This document shows positions 22,901 through 34,900 of a stretch of DNA of 64,000 nucleotides, piece by piece. The stretch comes from Clavulina sp. PMI_390. Lineage: Eukaryota > Basidiomycota > Agaricomycetes > Cantharellales > Hydnaceae. Within the stretch, counting starts at the first letter, position 1. Each line of letters opens with the position of its first letter. The stretch lies in assembly GCA_015039315.1 (NCBI GenBank), contig WIDE01000045.1, positions 100,871 through 164,870 of the forward strand. Reading direction: 5' to 3'. The translations under genes and the position numbers were made by a program. The notes under the pieces are model-generated. The model searched no databases, was not told the DNA's origin, and saw nothing but the letters and a program-made list of their open reading frames with translations.

Positions 22901-25174
22901 ATGTCATTCAGAAAGAGAACGAAACGTAAGAGAATGTGTTTTGCAGCTCACCCATCATGATGCGGCCGTTGAAGCTTCGTTCCCCAACAGCGACGACAAC
23001 ATACGAACCGACACCTTCGAGAACCTTGCTCCCGCTAATCAAGAACGGATCTTTCTTGAGAACCGGAACGTCTTCCTCGCCAGATGCGCGCCTCTCTTCG
23101 AGTTGAATATGCTCGGCCCAGCAGTCCTCAAATGGTGCTTTGCGTACGGCATCCGACTCCCCGGTAGCGCCCGACTCGTCGCAGCGCACGTTGTGTCCCC
23201 GAAGGAAAATACCATCCACAGGAATGATTTCACCAGGCTCGAGAAGGCATATATCGCCGACAACGACATCCTAAAATGTAAAAAAAGGAAAACCCAGCAG
23301 TTTAGCGCCAGTCTCAAGGCCACTAATAGCGAAAATCCGCAGCAGGCTGACGACCGACCTTGACATTGATCATCATTTCGACCGCACCCCGAATTACCGT
23401 AACGCTCCGGTCCTCTTTCTTGGCGTTGAGAACCTTGAACTGCGCTTCCTTTTGCCAATCATTGACACTTCCAACCATGACGACGATACAAACCGCAGCA
23501 AGAATCGCAACACCCTCAACCCAGTCGACTTGCGGTGCAAGACAGTTCATGGTGCCGTCAGCACAGGCGATATGTTCCCGTGTAGCGCCGAAGTCTTGAT
23601 ACAGGCCGAGCGCCAATGAAACAGCCGCGGCGATACACAGGAGAATCTAAAGGGTGGTCAAATGCGATGCGAGCAGTGAGAAAAATGCCACATGCGACAA
23701 CTTGTAGGGCTTGGAAAAGGGAAGTTTATCTGGCTCCCCAGGCAGTTGGATACACTGAGGCACAATGTTGCCATGAAGTTGAAATATCCAAGCATTTCGT
23801 ATGCGACAAATCGGCTCCCTGGAGTGAAGTCGATTTGGTACGTCACACGCCTGCGATAGAGTTGGCAGTATAATCCGCGAACTACCAAAATCGGCAGGCG
23901 ATAGAACGAAAAGCAGCGACGTCTGTGCGTTGAAGAGCCAGAAGCACACGAGGATCGATAGAATAGGCAAAAGTTATGCCGCCAGAAAATGGCAATATGA
24001 ACTCCGCAGCAGGCAAGAACATTTCCCATATAGATAAAGAAAAACCACTCACCAACACACGGTCCTGAAGCGCGATCCACATGAGTTGTAACAAGGACTT
24101 GCTTTTCCGCTCAGGCAGTAAATTCGCCCCGTATACTTCCTTGCGCTTCTCAAATGACACCGAATAGATATCACTATCGGTGTCTATCGAGTCGCCCCGT
24201 TTTTCGCCGCCTGGATTACTACTACTACTCGTATACCCAGGCGGCTGAGATCCGCTGTCTGGGTGTGTCTTGGTCACGCTTCCAGGTGCACGCCCATCGC
24301 GCGGTATCGTGGGAACACCTCCGACAGTTGACACCCCATCAGCGGTAGGAACACGCGATGTCTTCGAGGGACCAAGCCCATTCATCGCATCAGTCCCCAG
24401 CCGCGCACAAAGCGCGTTGGAACCACCCCACTCGTGTATCTGGTGGATGTTCTTCGGATCCAACACAAACGCAAGCTCGAGCGGCTTTAGGACAAAGGGG
24501 GCGGGCACGGGCCCGTCTTTTGAAAGATCAATGCGTGCACGTGTATCAGCATCTTTCTCGGGTGTATCTTGAGTAGCGCCGGCGGGAGTAGGAGGGAAGG
24601 TATGAGGGGCTCCATTTGGTGAAGTCGCGGCGGTAGAGAGATCTATGGGAGTAATTGGCCCGTGGTCGGGTTCTGTACCTTCGGCGCTCCCATCATTCGA
24701 GCTAAAGCTCGGCATTCGACGATGTGTTGACTGCACAGACTTTGGCTGAAGCATCGCCATGGAGCCTTTACCCTGCGTCGCGTTGGGGTCATTGCGTCGC
24801 AAAATTGTAGTGTTGTGGGATGAAAACTCTGAGTGGGAAGGACTAGGAGAGATTTGAATGTTGAACGAGGAGCCGCCGTCAGAATCTGCTCCAGGGGTAT
24901 GTGGACCTTCCGACGATGGGTCTGATGAATAAGTGGCAGAAATGTCGGACGGCACGCGAAGGAGTGGACCACCAGCATGTTCGTCGACAACGTCCAATGT
25001 TTGAGCCGCACGGCCTAGAGAGCCAAAGTGGTTGGGACTGGAGGGGTTTTGTACATTGTGAGCCTCCTGAGGAGAGAGAAATGGAGATACTTGGGGAGAC
25101 GTTTGGGTGTTCCCCGAGTCGTGTTCGTCGGGGGCAGCAACGTTGATGGTGGGAACTGGATATGACGCAGCCAT
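19941..25174 (-). CDS. PMC1: P-type (P2B) Ca2+-transporting ATPase, PMC1-like
   Basis: Roughly 1,400 residues. The first 330 are disordered (Ser/Pro/Thr-rich), beginning MAASYPVPTINVAAPDEHD. Catalytic order: actuator domain with CDESGATGESDAV; TM helices around LLFSALMIRFFVEL and ILIIAVTLIVVAVPEGLPLAV; phosphorylation site VCTDKTGTLTQN; nucleotide-domain GSKTETALL, IKGASEILTKLC and MCTGDN; the hinge region GVTGDGSNDSLALKEAHVGFS; ASDIILMDDNFSSIV; then C-terminal TM helices (LQFQISVNITAVIITF, LLWINIIMDTFAALALATDP). The end is joined by an intron at about 20060-20000 to TDPNDPYYRRFAHSSVNLA and a stop at 19941. It should pump Ca2+ from cytosol into vacuole, as PMC1 does. Oddities: the hinge reads GDGSNDSL where GDGTNDxP is near-invariant, and one intron (about 23650-24058) is about 400 nt long. 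Confidence 0.93.
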
Positions 25175-28105
25175 TCAGGGAGATAAGAGCGAGCGAGCGA
25201 GCTGGTGTGACGACAGGCGTCTAATTCGCAGAGCAGGGTGAGGATGACTTTTGCCCCAAACTCGTCTTCTCTGCTCTCTTGAGGTTGCGCGAGTAGCTCC
25301 AGAGATTTGACAGGCCTCACGTGACAAATACTCAAGGCGGTGCAGCAATACATTCCACCACCACAGGGTCCTCGCCGCCCTGGCGCCAAGCAGCGCAGCT
25401 CGGGCTTCGAGGACTTTATATTCTCCTTTCTAGAGAAGGAAAAAAGTATCCAGGCACCTTCAAAATCGTGGAAAACACCTAAGGGGAACGGACAGCGATG
25501 ACATCACCATAGGTCTCTTATCAATAGACAAGTATTTCAATTACTGAATTAAGCAGTTCTGATTTTTTCGCATTTTCTGGCGACAATTTCCTCGAATCAC
25601 TTTCAGCTAGTACTAGCCAATACGGCCCAGCAAGCTCACTCCTCGCGATAGTACCATTGGAGACTTCTTTCTCAGCCATCACCCTTCCATCTCATACAAC
25701 ACATCATGTTCTAAGGCCTGATACGATACTTCTACTCAGCACCTAACCACATGTGCACAGTACTGCCTTTTCATCCCATCAGAGCGAGCGCCGTCAGAGC
25801 ACACCCTCTGCACAGTCGTCCCCGGCCGCCGTCAGAGACGCTCGCTCGAACACAGCGAGCCGTTCTATCTAAATGTCGAGAACGAGCATCCAGCTTCCCA
25901 GTCACAGTTTATATAGACAGGCGGAGAGCCCGACATTATACGGCGACGGCTTATATTCGATCGAGGCCATTATCAATTCAGCGAGCATGCCCTCGGCTTC
26001 GCTTGTGCCCACGTGGTGCCTTTTTGCCGACATGACCATGGCTGTGACACTGGCACCCAACCACACGTACTCTGAAGCGTGTGCCTTATTTCCCTCTGCT
26101 AATAATCTGTCGATGGGAAAATTTATCAGATAGCGATTCCTTGGAAATGCTGGTCAAGCTATCATCGCAGAGCTTAAATTCGGTATCTGAAACTCAGGGG
26201 TCCCCTATAATAATAATGCTGTGCACTCTTCGGGCATTCCGAGACTTGGTGAAGCCATTCTGGAGATCTTGAGCTTCGTTGCCCCTAAATCCGAACCGCC
26301 TTGCTGCGCAGCAACATCCTTACGATGTTAGGGTCTTCCGAGTACCAACTTCAACCAGTGCTTGACCCCCTGACTACGTTATAGTGAGTTTCTTAACCGC
26401 TTTACAATAAACAGCCAAATAGCGGAGAGGGCCTACCGAAGCACTCTGATTTAGGGCATCCATGAAATACCAGCTTTCCCCATATTCGCAATCTTGCGGA
26501 AAACAAGCACCAAAGCTGGTAGATCCAGTCATATTTGACGCAATCCCTCGTCACACAGTCAGAGAGCCGCTCGCCTGTGCCGCGGTCGACCCCAAAATGC
26601 TTTGGGAAGACACGATTTGAACCCAATAGAATGACGTGCTTGACGTCTGCTGATAAGACTGGGGTAATTCAAATCAATGATCCTCCGTATTTCAATGCTT
26701 TTGTGGCTATGGCTCTAGGGTTGAACATGAGTGGCCATTTCGGAATCGATAGCCCAGCAAGCAATACACCCTGGTGGCTATAAAGGCAGGTGCCAGCGTC
26801 AGTGCCAAGTGTTGCTCCTTCAGAGGTCATGACGCCTCAAATTCACTCGAGAGGAATCGTAGCAGCCAGCGATGCTTGGTGCATATGAAACGTGCACGAG
26901 GTATTGTTGCGACTGAGTCTGTGCTAGCTTGATAAATTTCCCTCGAGGCTGTTCGCGCCACCCGCCTTTTACATGAGGTATCCCACCGTCTCTCTGCAAC
27001 CATCAGATCTTCTACGTCTTCTTTACTTCACTTCATCACTGGACTGTGCATGGGACAGTGCAGGAACCAATGTGGCCTAGGATAAATCATTGATGCACAA
27101 CTAAAAGGAAGCGACAATCGGGCGCTCGCCACAGCGGTGGGACATTCCAACCCAGAAGTCGGGCAGATAATGCAGTAGGGCAGCGGTGCAATTGGGCTGA
27201 TCGGGTGCTTTAGCAAATCTAAAGATCAGCCGTGCTACTGACCCGATTTCCGCAACGCGGTGTCTTGAGGGCTGCGTGGCACTACACGATCTCCCAAACA
27301 CAGGCCCGAGGATCAATGGTATTTGGGATCCATCCAATCAAGACTGAGGACTTTCATCTTGCGAGAATCTATTCTATCATTAACCCATCTGCTCCACATT
27401 TTGACAGTCTATATTTATGATATGTGTTGTCCAGTCGTGTCAAATCCGAGAAGTTCAGACCGGCCCGGGGTTGAAGCTCACTGCGGAGGGCTTACGAAAC
27501 AGGTTCACGATGCAGGAGTAACCTAGCTTCCTTTCTGAAGCGCGCAGTCGCGGCCCAAGCAAGGCCAAGGGCGCCTCGGCACCGGATGCGATGCGGTGGT
27601 TTCAAAGCCGCCCCGCGGATGATGAGTGAGGAGAGCGGCGACCAGGATGAAGATCGGCGCCGGAGTTTAAGCTTCCAAGCTTTCCAGGTCCGATCGGTGA
27701 GGCACACAGGGCCTGTAGGTGGCACGATCATTTATAAGCAGCGGTCATGAGTTGGAGCCTGAGGCATCCCTGGAGACAGGAGTATGTTTCCTCCGCCTGA
27801 TCAAAAGACTATTGGTATCCACGCAGAACAGGACGTGTCTTTGTCCCACTTGATGTAAGGCCAAATACTGAACAGAACAAATCAAGTGGCAGGATTCGGA
27901 ATTTACATCGAGGCAGCCACAACCAAACATGGTTGCTCACACCAAACAGATCTTGTGGCGTCCGGTGAATTCGCCATACTGCATTCAGGCTGACGTGGAT
28001 ATTGTACCGAAGTGACCGATATACGAACCTCTCGATTGTCCCTGTGTTTGTTTTTTGAGTGTTGACCCCTCGAGTATCTCCGAACACCCAAGCCTCAAGC
28101 ATAAG
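25175..28105. other. Large gene-poor interval between Ca2+-ATPase and SDR
   Basis: 2.9 kb without a supportable gene. The proximal part must hold the ATPase promoter. At 25782-25847 there is a 9-bp inverted repeat (GAGCGAGCG / CGCTCGCTC) and a 10-bp direct repeat (GCCGTCAGAG at 25790 and 25828). A GC-rich patch at 27535-27725 contrasts with AT-richer flanks. No transposase, reverse transcriptase or LTR features are visible in any frame. Confidence 0.45.
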
Positions 28106-29318
28106 ATGGCTGCTGGAAAAATCCTCGTCATTGTTAGTATCATCTCTTGAAGATGGATATAGCTGCGCATTGATATACGCGGTTTTTGGGGTTAGGCTGG
28201 AATTGGTGCTGGGAAAGGCACTGGTGCTGCTGTCGCGTAAGTTAGTTCCCAGTCTAACCCGCTCAAGTAGAGACTATCGGATGGCCTATGATAGTTGATG
28301 AATCTGTCTTCAACACTATTTTCCCCCAATCCTTTAAGAATAGTCGAAAGTTCGCCGCGAACGGGTACAATATCGCTCTCATTGCGAGAGGCGTTGATTC
28401 GCTGAATAAACTCAGTACAGAAATCAAATCAGCCGGTGGCTCTGTAGGTATCTCTATCTCGACGTATCAACATCTCGATAATCGAGGGTTCGTTTATCTA
28501 GGCTGCTCCATTTCCTGTCTCCGCCTACTCTGCTTCAGAGCTCAGCGCTGCTTTTGCCAAAATCAAGGCTGAGTGGCCCAATGCTTCCCTCCGCGTTGCG
28601 GTCTACAACGCTGGAGAAACCATATGGAGAGAGTTCTTAGAGGTCACCGAGGCTGATCTTGACAAGATGAAGGCCGCAGCTATTGATGGAGCGTTTGCCT
28701 TCTCGAAGGAAGCAATCAAGATCTTCAAGGAGCTCGAGTGAGTAGAAGTTTCTCTCCAGTATTTATTGATACCCTGTCCGTCATTGAGGTCGACGCCACT
28801 GAAAATTCCCTATTTTTGTTGTTTCCTACGTTCAGCCTCGACGATCGCGGTACACGGGGCACATTGATTTTCACTAGTGCTACAGCTGCCACCCGCGGAA
28901 ACGTTTTCACCTCTGTGTTTGCCCCAGGGAAGTTCGCTGAGCGAGCACTCTCTCAATCACTCGCCAAAGCATATGGGAAAGAGAACATCCATGTAAGGCA
29001 ATCCATTTATTTTATATGTCAGGCTCTGGGCAGGCGCTATGAGTTGACGTGCTCATGACATATTGTAGGTGGCGAATGTGATCATCGATGGCTCGATTGC
29101 TACTGAGCGCAAGGACGACGGGAATCCAGACACACAACTGCAGCCTGAGGCTATTGCGGAGGTAAGAAAGAAATTCAATCAGCCCCGACTGCTTCTATGG
29201 ATGGAGACTAATTGGGCACGTACCTGGTCTGCTACAGGCATACGAATACCTTGCTGGTCAGCACAGGAGTGCGTACACTTGGGAGATGGATCTCCGCCCA
29301 GCCCACGAGAAATGGTGA
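28106..29318 (+). CDS. Short-chain dehydrogenase/reductase-like protein
   Basis: Seven exons (28106-28132, 28196-28236, 28344-28443, 28502-28737, 28836-28992, 29069-29161, 29238-29318) sum to 735 nt, giving 244 residues. The Rossmann fold begins MAAGKILVIAGIGAGKGTGA, with the glycine-rich GxGxGKGTG dinucleotide loop, then RKFAANGYNIALIARG. The structural Asn lies in VYNAGETIW. The serine strand TLIFTSATAATRG is present, but the catalytic Tyr of YxxxK is Phe: SVFAPGKFAERALSQSLA keeps only the Lys. The C-terminus VANVIIDGSIATERKDDG and YEYLAGQHRSAYTWEMDLRP fits a fungal SDR family in which the Tyr is often absent. The substrate is unknown. It may bind NAD(P) with altered or no redox activity. 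Confidence 0.85.
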
Positions 29319-30061
29319 TGACCCTTACTTGCTTGTCCTTTGATAAATCGAGTTGAAGAGGAGGGTTTCGGATGTGCCCTTTAAGTGTGATATTACGCTG
29401 ATGATAACCAAAAAAGACATAGTAGCGCGATTTGGGTGTACGATGAGAGGTAGCAAAAATAGTTCATTTCGTATTTCTCTGAACGTGTGGAGTGGGGGAA
29501 TCATGCACATAGGGCTCACACTGCACCCTAACCAGCATAAGGCGACAAAACTTGGCGCTACACGGGAGTGAATCAACAACAGGTATTCTGAAAAAGAAAG
29601 AATTCGAGAGAGAACAACATAATGGTACAACAAAATCGTTAGTCCTTTTGGCTTACTAGCACTCGGCGCTCAAGGGCCCGAGTGGAGGGTAATATTGCAT
29701 AAGGGGGAGAAGAAGGCAATCAAGAAAACGGACGAGTTGGCAAGACAGAAGAGGAAAAGTAAAGAAACCATCCAATGCGTCGAGAAAAAGGAGGAAAGGG
29801 ACGAGGACGAGAGCGGTGAATTATGGGAAACAAGCAAGCAAGATCGTTACAATAACATTGTCCGTGGAGAGAAGAGGATATGAGGGGTATGGGTATCTTC
29901 GTAGGTAGGTCATGAGGAGCAGAGAGAGGTCATCAGGCATGGTGGAGAAGAAATATTTCATGACGACGTCGGAGTGTGAGGTGGCGCTCGGGGAGACAAC
30001 ATGATGGATGGGGAAAGAAAATGGAGACGCAGAGCATGAGGGAAAACGAAGGGCCTAAACC
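29319..30061. other. Intergenic between convergent SDR and RhoGAP genes
   Basis: 743 bp holding both 3' flanks. The plus strand 29690-29990 is purine-rich, meaning pyrimidine-rich in the sense of the RhoGAP transcript, as seen after two other genes in this window. No gene is seen. Confidence 0.45.
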
Positions 30062-32051
30062 TCACCGCATCCCAGCCAGAGTAGGTGCTGCATGCCCTTG
30101 TCCAGATCCACTGGGCGAAGGGCCACCTTTACTCCGTCGCAAGAGGGACCCCGTGCGCTTCACATCCCCACTACCCGTTGCTGAACTATCAGGGGACTCC
30201 TTGGGTCGTCGCAGCTTGTTGCTCTCTGGCCTGGGGCTCTTCCGCGACGGGACGGTGACGCTCCGTTTGACGGACGCAGACTTGCTGAGGCCCTCGCCGA
30301 GCACGACGTCTGACGAGTTAGGATTTGCTGTCAGTGTCAGTTGGGTTGGTGCCTAAATATACATAAAAACGTTAGCATGGGAGTCTTTCGCTGGCTTTAC
30401 GAGTTTCCTACGGGATCTGCCACAAAGAAAATAGACGAATGAATGAATAAATGGATACATACCCGATCTTCAACTAGCTTCCACCCACCTCTTGGGATAC
30501 TAGGCTCGTGGTCCTCTTCCCCAGAGCTGGGTACCATGAAATAATCATCGTCTGGCGACGGAGGGATCGGTGAACCCAAGCCCGTGGCTCCGTTCTTTAT
30601 TGCCATTGCAGACGGAACGAGAATCGAGTCATTCCGTGGTGGGGGAGGGATCTCAATCAGGAAACGATCTTGTTCCTCGATCAGGAACTCCAGGATTTGT
30701 TGTGAGAGTTTGTGGTGTTGAGGAGAGAGCTCTTGGTCGGGGTGCGATAGTATCCCAGGTCGGAAGATCACCGCCAGGTCTGTGGTGAAAGAGTAGGGTG
30801 AGAACGTTAATCGGGCCAGAACGAGTTCGAGAAGGCTCACTCGTTGCGGTCATCAAGTTTTTATCCGCCTTGCGTGCGAAGACCGATAGCAGGTCAAGCA
30901 CGTATAATAAGAGATACTGATTTGAGCGAGGCATCAACTTTATCAGCTTTTGGAAGGTTTCCACGACTTTTTCCCGAACAAAGGGTTGTTGAGCTACGCG
31001 CGCACACCGCGATCAGTAACCTGACTTCATGGACATAATCCCACACGAGTTGAGTTACTCACAGAACGCGTCCCTGAACTGTTGTGCACTCGTCAGCAAT
31101 CTAAAAGATGACGACAAGGGAAAAGCATACGTACTTTGTGGTATAAGTTAACGGGAATCACAGGTTCCTTGATGGGGGACAAGCCGTCAGGTCGACGTGT
31201 CATTAACGCATTTGAGTGATGAAAGACGTACGGGCATTTGCGTCAGATATCGCCGAAACACGCTTGCGACGTCATGCGAGGTGTATATTGATTTGGACCA
31301 AACAATGCCCTTGCCGTACTAGAGTAGTTTCATGTTTGGCGCGTCAGTGAGTTTATTCCTTGATAAACATGAAACGGGGGAGGCAGTGCCACATGCACTT
31401 ACCTTTGGAGGAGTCTCGAACTCTGCTTGGAGTTCTCGCATCCTCTTGGCAGAACCGTTGACGCGAAACGTCCCCTCCACCTCTGTCGCTGTTTCCTTGA
31501 GGTAGAGACCGCTGTGATATGGAATGATCCGGTGTTCGTGATCAAAATCGTCTTGTGAGGTAATTGGCGGGCAGCGTACGCACCATTTAGCAACTACGAC
31601 GGGGACATAGCCGTAGATGTACAGCATCCCATCCTTCCCACTAGCCGTAGAGATAGGGACATTTGCATACCGCAAGCTGTCTCGCAGTGGAACACCAAAG
31701 ACCTTCCCTGGCGGTGGTTGTCGCTGGGCCGCTGCAGGTTCATAGGAGCCATGTTAGTATCGATCTAAACCAGGATACCAAAAGCCAATGAGGAGAAAAA
31801 AGGAGGTCGCATTTATGCACTGTAGAGACTCGAAAGTAGGAGGTTGCATAGTCAACCGCAACGTGCGGCGGATGACGTCTGCAAAGCCCAAGGATAGCCG
31901 CGCCTGCACCAAGGAGACAACACGCACTTTTCTCAGCCTTAGCATTTAGCTCCCGTTTCGCAGAGTTTACTAGCTTAAAGTTCCGCCACCATGCTTTGAG
32001 ATTGGCACGAGACGGTGGTGATGAAGATGTGCCTTCTTTGCCATCCTCCAT
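30062..32051 (-). CDS. RhoGAP domain protein (Rho GTPase-activating)
   Basis: The RhoGAP fold is unmistakable. It begins VFGVPLRDSLRYANVPIS. After an intron comes TATEVEGTFRVNGSAKRMREL, which carries the arginine finger (GTFRVNG). Then TSHDVASVFRRYLTQMPEPVIP, LIKLMPRSNQYLLLYVLDLL, SVFARKADKNLMTATDLAVIFRPG and LSQQILEFLIEEQDRFL. The N-terminus MEDGKEGTSSSPPSR precedes a basic helix KAWWRNFKLVNSAKREL. The C-tail is Ser/Pro/Lys-rich and ends AAPTLAGMR. About 460 residues, with at least seven introns (the first, about 31940-31752, is near 190 nt). It should accelerate GTP hydrolysis on Rho1- or Cdc42-like GTPases in polarity and wall synthesis (family knowledge). The start at 32051 is the only ATG of that frame before the domain. 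Confidence 0.9.
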
Positions 32052-32599
32052 TGTCGTAACAGTGGTTAGCGGTGTTGTTGTTCCTGAAGACTCGTGGAGC
32101 CCTTTGTGCGTATCAAGAGACTTGACAACCAGTGGTCGAGGAGTGCGCGAAAAAGTATGGGTGGGGTCCAAACTACGCAAGCAAAGTCAAAAGCACAGCA
32201 AGTCCGCTTTTGGGATGTTCGAGGCTGTGGGTGGAGTAGGACTCCTCGATGACGTCCCAGGCTAGACAGTTCTTGGTACTGCGCGATGTGAATGCGCAGT
32301 GATGAACACGAGGACGGCGGCGATGAAGCAGGCCGGATAGGGCTTGGTAGTGGCGGTCGGGATCGTGGACAGGAGCGGAAGAGTCAGAGGCAGGGGGGGA
32401 TCGTCGGGGTTGGCTACTACCAGTCGGTGGCTGTGACAGGCCCTTGATCCAGACAATTCATTTCCCGAAGCGCCCGACCGTCGAGGGAGCTAAAACTCTT
32501 ATTTTGTTTCCTACGATTATATTATGCGCCCAGCTATCACCGGAATAGGTTTTATCCAAGTACAGGAGTGATTGGCACTGTATTACGGGGGAGCACAAA
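32052..32599. other. Intergenic: RhoGAP promoter / hydrolase 3' flank
   Basis: 548 bp. A minus-strand frame stays open just upstream of the RhoGAP ATG (to 32180) but has only a non-ATG start, so I left it out. Nothing else is seen. Confidence 0.4.
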
Positions 32600-33611
32600 T
32601 TATTTTGTAGGAAGGGAGGGCCCTCCAGAGAGGACGGGATGCAGTCCGTCCATCTCTGGCGTCCTCGAGGATAACATCCGACTCCAAAACTCGATCACTT
32701 TTGCCCATTCATCCTTCCCTCGAGGCATCCCACCAACTTGCGCTTGGCTTGGCGGCATTGGAGCTGCCACCTCGTTCACGTAACTGAAACCTTTCTTCAG
32801 TGAACTGACAACAGGTCCATTCGCCTGCGCCCCTCGGTGGAAGAAGAGGATCGGAGTAGCGCATAGTGGCTTAAAAGTGGGGTATGAGATAAGGGGCCCA
32901 TCTGCGCTCACAACAGAGGCGATAGGAAGAGGCGCATTTGCGGAAGGATCGGCTGTTGCGGATGGAGCTGGGAGCGATGCCTTCCATCTCCTCACCGTTA
33001 TCTCCAGCGCGACACTCCCTCCCTGAGCAAAGCCAAAGAGATGAATCCGATCGGGCGGCCATGAGCACTCCGAAGTGAGATAGTTGAGCACTCGATCCAT
33101 CACGTCAAGGGCAGATGTGGGGTTGGGTTGAGTGAGGAGATCGCCGAACCGGTCGAATGATTCGTACCACTGGAACGCATCCTCGTCGTCGAGATAGGGG
33201 ATCCTGCAGGTGCACAAACACGGAAAGAGAGACAATGTGGGTCTTAGAATAGGATGTTATCGAGGAGCCATGCTTCGATCGTGGCTCACTTGCTCGGGGC
33301 GCGCAATGACAACACAGCTGTTTGGGGCAGGTTCAGCTGGCGACCAAGATTAGCAAACGGAGCCTCGGTGTCTCCTAGAGGTGATGGCATTCTAGTTTAA
33401 GGGTGCTGAACTGACTTATTATCATGGGTAAGGGTGCGCACTTGCCTAGCCCATGCAACATGACTAAGAGATTTTCATCGACACCGTCTGGGCTTGGATG
33501 ATATACAAATCGTAGTGGCATCTTGGCCTTTTGGGGTGCAGGTTTGACTTTCGGGACATTGATAGTTGCTGATTGGACCTCTGGCCCAATAGTTACTTCA
33601 GTTTCAGCCAT
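32600..33611 (-). CDS. Alpha/beta-hydrolase-fold protein of the acyl-protein-thioesterase/carboxylesterase type, nucleophile lost
   Basis: The ATG at 33611 begins MAETEVTIGPEVQSATINV. The fold markers follow: LRFVYHPSPDGVDENLLVML then HGLGDTEAPFANLGRQLNLP. After two short introns come LSLRAPS and IPYLDDEDAFQWYESFD. The nucleophile-elbow strand is DRIHLFGFAQGGSVALE. In active thioesterases this reads GFSQGG. Here the serine codon is GCT (Ala), at about 33025-33040 on the minus strand. The acid-loop region is FFHRGAQANGPVVSSLKKGF in place of HGxxDxxVP. No SxGHxxxP motif is visible near the end (MDGLHPVLSGGPSLPTK). So all three triad positions appear absent, and I infer a non-catalytic or altered-function paralogue. 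It is divergent from the cupin gene across 444 bp. Confidence 0.83.
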
Positions 33612-34055
33612 CGCGGGTGCAAATCTCGAGTCTGTGTTTGGCTTTTGCTTCTCGACACAAACGTGCGTGAATCAACTACTTCAATCGTTTTTTTATCTGC
33701 TCTCTCACTGCCAAACAATTTTATGGGCTATCGGTCACGGTCGAAGGATTTCGCCCCTTTGGAACGTTGTCGGCAATGGCAACCCCAAATAAGCTCGATC
33801 AGCTCTATCCACGGCCCGTGGTCGCCGAGCCATGCATGATGCGCCAGCGCCAACCCATTTGAACTGAGCGTCTAGCTGAATACACATTTAGTAGTCGTCA
33901 GCAGTCAGCTGGAGAAATGATGCCCAACCGCCCGCGTCGCCACGATCTTCCTAACACAACACATCATCAAGCGCAACCCATCTTGACGCTCTAAAAATTG
34001 ATCTATTATTCTCTTGAGAGGCTTTATTCCACCCAGCACTGTTAGAACCCCTCTA
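33612..34055. promoter_or_regulatory. Divergent intergenic promoter region (hydrolase-like / cupin)
   Basis: 444 bp between two outward-pointing start codons. No other gene or repeat is visible. It probably serves as the promoter for both. Confidence 0.4.
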
Positions 34056-34732
34056 ATGTCTGAGTCCGACCGTGATGTTGTTGTAGTGAGTGAGGATGGC
34101 CTTGAGGCCGTCGTCAGACGCGACCCCAAACCTGGAGAACGCAGGTTCGTGGATCTAGACGTCTAATATTTTATTTTACTGCCTTATATGACCTCTTCTT
34201 CTTAGTGTGCTGATCAATGTCGCCGCGGACCGAGAGTTCGCTGTCCCTTATCACTTCCACCCCAAGGGCCACGAATGGATGCAAGTCCGCAGCGGCTACG
34301 TCGACTTCACGATCAATTCCAAAAAGACACGACTCACGCCTGAGATGGGCGAGCTACATATCCCTGCTGGAGCTCGTCACTCTGTGCTCAAACCCAAAGG
34401 CGTAGCAGTGGTCGCTATGGAGCGTTCAGAGCCAGATGGCGTTGGGAAGTCCCTTTTCTTTGAGGAACTATTTGCTCTTGGGCTTGAGGTGAGTGCCGCC
34501 GCCCCATCTGACCACCATCTTACTGCATCCATTATGCCAACCGTTGTCGATATTTCTCTTCAAGGCCGGATTTGTCCCCGTGATGGCATGTTTTTGGAGG
34601 AATGGAGACATCTACCCAGCGTTTGGCGATTACGTCCCCAAGATCGTTGGTAAGGTATTGGTCTGGGTAGTCGGCGGATTCATCGGAGAGTTCCTCGGGT
34701 TTGGACGAGTCCCTCCGGCTAAGAAGCAGTAG
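34056..34732 (+). CDS. Cupin-fold protein
   Basis: Three exons (34056-34144, 34206-34488, 34565-34732) give 179 residues in phase. The centre reads as a single cupin barrel: EFAVPYHFHPKGHEWMQVRS carries the HxH(x)nE type metal-site spacing (HFHPKGHE), followed by GYVDFTIN, ELHIPAGARHSVLKPKG with a downstream His, and VVAMERSEP. The C-terminal exon is hydrophobic with FVPVMACFWRNGDIYPAFG and VLVWVVGGFIGEFLG, which suggests a membrane-associated tail. The metal is presumably Fe, Mn or Ni as in other cupins; the substrate is unknown. It starts MSESDRDVVVVSEDGLEAVV at 34056, the first ATG of the frame. Confidence 0.8.
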
Positions 34733-34900
34733 GCTAGCTAGTCGCTTAATGCTGGATACGGACCCCCATGGAGATGGACTTGCGATATTTGGCGTGAGGC
34801 TGATAGTTAGCACATTCATGGATATTGGACTGCAGATAATATCATTATACACGATCGGGGAATATGATTATTGCGTGTATGGTTGGTTACCTATGTATTT

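Noticed and set aside
25751..27731. Several 60-95-codon open frames in the gene-poor interval
   Set aside because: No two can be spliced into a convincing protein, and none shows transposase, reverse-transcriptase or other recognisable motifs.
32052..32180. Upstream extension of the RhoGAP frame
   Set aside because: The frame is open but starts only at a non-ATG codon, so the ATG at 32051 is preferred.
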